A stretch of DNA of 43,282 nucleotides, taken from positions 1 through 43,282 of the forward strand of contig NZ_JOJE01000052.1 in the NCBI RefSeq assembly GCF_000720255.1, in the 5' to 3' direction. Source of the DNA: Streptomyces griseus subsp. griseus (GTDB taxonomy: Bacteria; Actinomycetota; Actinomycetes; Streptomycetales; Streptomycetaceae). How positions within the stretch are numbered: position 1 is the first letter of the stretch; every line of letters begins with the position of its first letter. Made by a program: the position numbers and the translations under genes. The notes below the pieces were generated by a model. It was not told where the DNA came from. It made no database searches and saw only the letters and a list, made by a program, of their open reading frames with translations. This document shows positions 42,112 through 43,282 of the stretch, one piece after another.

Positions 42112-42257
42112 TGACCACACCCCGCGACACCCCCGCCTCCCGCCGTGTGCGTGCCAACGGCGACGGAACCGTCTACCAGCGCAAGGACCGCCGCTGGGAA
42201 GCCGCCGGATACGTCCTCGCCCCCGGCAACGATCCTGCTGGCCAATTGCGTTGCTGA
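42111..42257 (+). pseudogene. int: Integrase gene truncated after about 40 codons
   Basis: The first 40 codons read as the N-terminus of a pSAM2-type tyrosine integrase: RRVRANGDGTVYQRKDRRWEAAGYVLAPGN. After about 42230 the sequence changes to unrelated DNA and reaches TGA at 42255. The expected basic segment (T-R-x-R-V-x-V-Y-G) does not follow, and no catalytic Arg or Tyr remains. The break coincides with the first copy of a 15-base direct repeat. The element cannot excise with this gene. Confidence 0.85.
42229..42243. repeat. Direct repeat, left copy (at the integrase break)
   Basis: ACGATCCTGCTGGCC, identical to 42805-42819. The copies flank the cysteine-rich gene. Position at the integrase breakpoint suggests an insertion or recombination boundary. 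Confidence 0.75.
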
Positions 42258-42372
42258 TCGGTTGTGATGCTCGTTGGCTACGTGTAGCGGTCGCGTCTTC
42301 CGTCATCGGCCGCAGGGTGGGGTGTGGGGTGTCGATGCAGGCGCGGCCGTGGCCGCTCTGAAGGTGAGTGCT

Positions 42373-42762
42373 ATGGGAAAGCCACCCAAAGGGTATGGAG
42401 TCACAACGGGCTCTGGGATTCCGATTACCGACTGCAGTTGCAGCGTGGTATGCCCTGACAGCCATGGCTGCGCCTGCCTCTTTGACATCGGTTCACAGCA
42501 GTGCACGTGCATTTGCACGGAGATGGCAGAGAGTGTCGAGGAATATCCTAAGTTGACTCCCGACACTGAAATCAAGCTCTGTGCGAAGGAGATTGACCTC
42601 GCCATCCTGGGGTGGTTTCTCGGCAGTCTGTGCACGGCGGACGTGTTCATCCCGGCTCTAGCGGTGGATAGAAAAGTATCTCTGACTCTGGAAGGAGTGC
42701 GGTTCGATACCGCGATCAAAGAATCCGGGTTGGTCATTCTCGACAACCAAGCGGGCGCTTAA
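42373..42762 (+). CDS. Unknown cysteine-rich small protein in an inserted segment
   Basis: About 129 residues. The N-terminal third contains DCSCSVVCPDSHGCACL and CTCICTE, eight cysteines in about 30 residues in Cys-x-Cys pairs, then a mainly hydrophobic/acidic half (IDLAILGWFLGSLCTADVFIPAL). No family recognised; metal or iron-sulfur binding is a guess from the Cys pattern. Codon use is AT-richer than the rest of the window. AAGGTGAG precedes the ATG at 42373; a GTG at 42364 is possible. It lies between the integrase break and an IS1182-like transposase, flanked by 15-base direct repeats. Confidence 0.6.
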   Translation: MGKPPKGYGVTTGSGIPITDCSCSVVCPDSHGCACLFDIGSQQCTCICTEMAESVEEYPKLTPDTEIKLCAKEIDLAILGWFLGSLCTADVFIPALAVDRKVSLTLEGVRFDTAIKESGLVILDNQAGA

Positions 42763-42804
42763 TGGGGTGCAAGTAAGAACCGTCCCGACGTGTTGCGGCT
42801 GGTG

Positions 42805-42819
42805 ACGATCCTGCTGGCC
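42805..42819. repeat. Direct repeat, right copy (at the IS side)
   Basis: Identical to 42229-42243, located 10 bases before the transposase stop. It may be part of the insertion sequence end. Confidence 0.75.
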
Positions 42820-42828
42820 GTTTCGGGG

Positions 42829-43282
42829 TCACGCGGTGAGGGAGAGGTCGAGGCGGGCGAGGTGGCTGCTGCGGGTTCGGTCAAGGGGATGGCCGTTCCA
42901 CCAGGCGTCGAGGCGGATGAGGTTGAGCGCGACCGCCGAGTACGCGTGCTCCAGATGAGTCTTTTGCAGACCGCGATAGCGGGCGCGTCTCATGCCAGTG
43001 ACAGCGACGGCCTGGTGGATGGTGCCCTCGACGCCGGCGCGGGTGGCATATTTGGCCCGCCATTCCTGACTGGTCTGCTGAGTGCGGGCCTCATCGAGGA
43101 CCTGCTGCTGATCGCGGGGACGCAGGGAGAGTGTGCGGCCGCCGCTTTTGGCTCGGGTGCACTTGTCGCGGACTGGGCAGGGCTGAGTGCGTTGTGGCAA
43201 AGGGAGTCCCTGTTCGATGAGCAGGGGCTTCTTCGTGTGCGGGGCGTGATCGCGACGGAGTAGGGGCAGGCAGCGGGCGGCT
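42829..43282 (-). mobile_element. IS1182-family transposase, C-terminal part, runs off the window
   Basis: The frame is open to the window edge, so the true start lies beyond 43282. Recognisable C-terminal IS1182 sequence is CPVRDKCTRAKSGGRTLSLRP, WRAKYATRAGVEGTIHQAV, GMRRARYRGLQKTHLEHAYSAVALNLIRLDAWW. The cysteine motif (CPVRDKC) and the R-x-G-V-E-G/T-I segment, with the last catalytic Glu, are retained. The stop at 42829 lies 10 bases beyond a direct repeat copy. The terminal inverted repeat was not identified. Confidence 0.88.

Noticed and set aside
1..43282. tRNA or rRNA genes
   Set aside because: TTCGA-type motifs occur only inside coding sequence and without cloverleaf partners.
1..43282. 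CRISPR array
   Set aside because: No regularly spaced repeats of suitable length; the only tandem repeat is the 18-base coding one.

Overview
The window is high-GC actinobacterial DNA, almost certainly from a Streptomyces chromosome. Supporting signs are strong third-position G/C, GTG starts, AGGAGG-type ribosome sites, the ATP-binding protein/XRE-DUF5753/DUF397 module, repeated Uma2-family genes and repSA/xis-type integrative element genes. From memory, the order from about 0.1 to 31.6 kb resembles the S. coelicolor SCO4855-SCO4885 region in reverse. I could not check that here.

Region by region. (1) 0.1-4.0 kb: a BMP-family nucleoside-binding lipoprotein, an M20 amidohydrolase, a methyltransferase and a DUF1330 protein. 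(2) 4.1-13.6 kb: a cell-wall glycopolymer locus built on a nonulosonic (sialic-acid-like, probably Kdn) sugar. A leftward operon encodes a DUF6716 glycosyltransferase-like protein, a CMP-sugar synthetase fused to a HAD phosphatase, a NeuB-like synthase without its usual C-terminal SAF domain, and a sialyltransferase-like protein. A rightward operon encodes a GT2 glycosyltransferase, a polysialyltransferase-like protein, an acyltransferase and a methyltransferase. (3) 13.6-15.8 kb: a TetR regulator divergent from an FAD monooxygenase, with two near-identical palindromic operators between them. (4) 15.8-27.9 kb: a Uma2 protein, a stand-alone methylmalonyl-CoA mutase large subunit without a B12 domain, an L,D-transpeptidase, two tandem ECF sigma/membrane-protein modules, a pair of paralogous unknown proteins, another unknown, a GH20 hexosaminidase and uraD. 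(5) 28.1-31.6 kb: the sdhCDAB operon, closed by a strong terminator.

(6) 31.7-36.7 kb: accessory Streptomyces genes. These are Uma2 proteins (one broken by an amber codon), a secreted serine hydrolase, and a HATPase / XRE / DUF397 module around a 16-bp-arm inverted repeat. (7) 36.7-43.3 kb: a decayed mobile island. It holds an integrase C-terminal remnant, an orphan EndoU toxin tip with a MafI immunity gene, hicBA, a GntR regulator, a frameshifted replication initiator (repSA), xis and an integrase cut off after about 40 codons. Next comes an unknown cysteine-rich gene flanked by 15-bp direct repeats, then an IS1182-like transposase that runs off the window.

How they work together: region 2 makes, activates, polymerises and decorates an anionic wall sugar. 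The L,D-transpeptidase and hexosaminidase act on the same envelope. sdhCDAB and the mutase serve central carbon metabolism. The most unusual material is the SAF-less NeuB next to the NeuA-HAD fusion, the duplicated ECF modules with a shared extracytoplasmic two-cysteine motif, and the orphan EndoU/MafI cassette in the decayed element.
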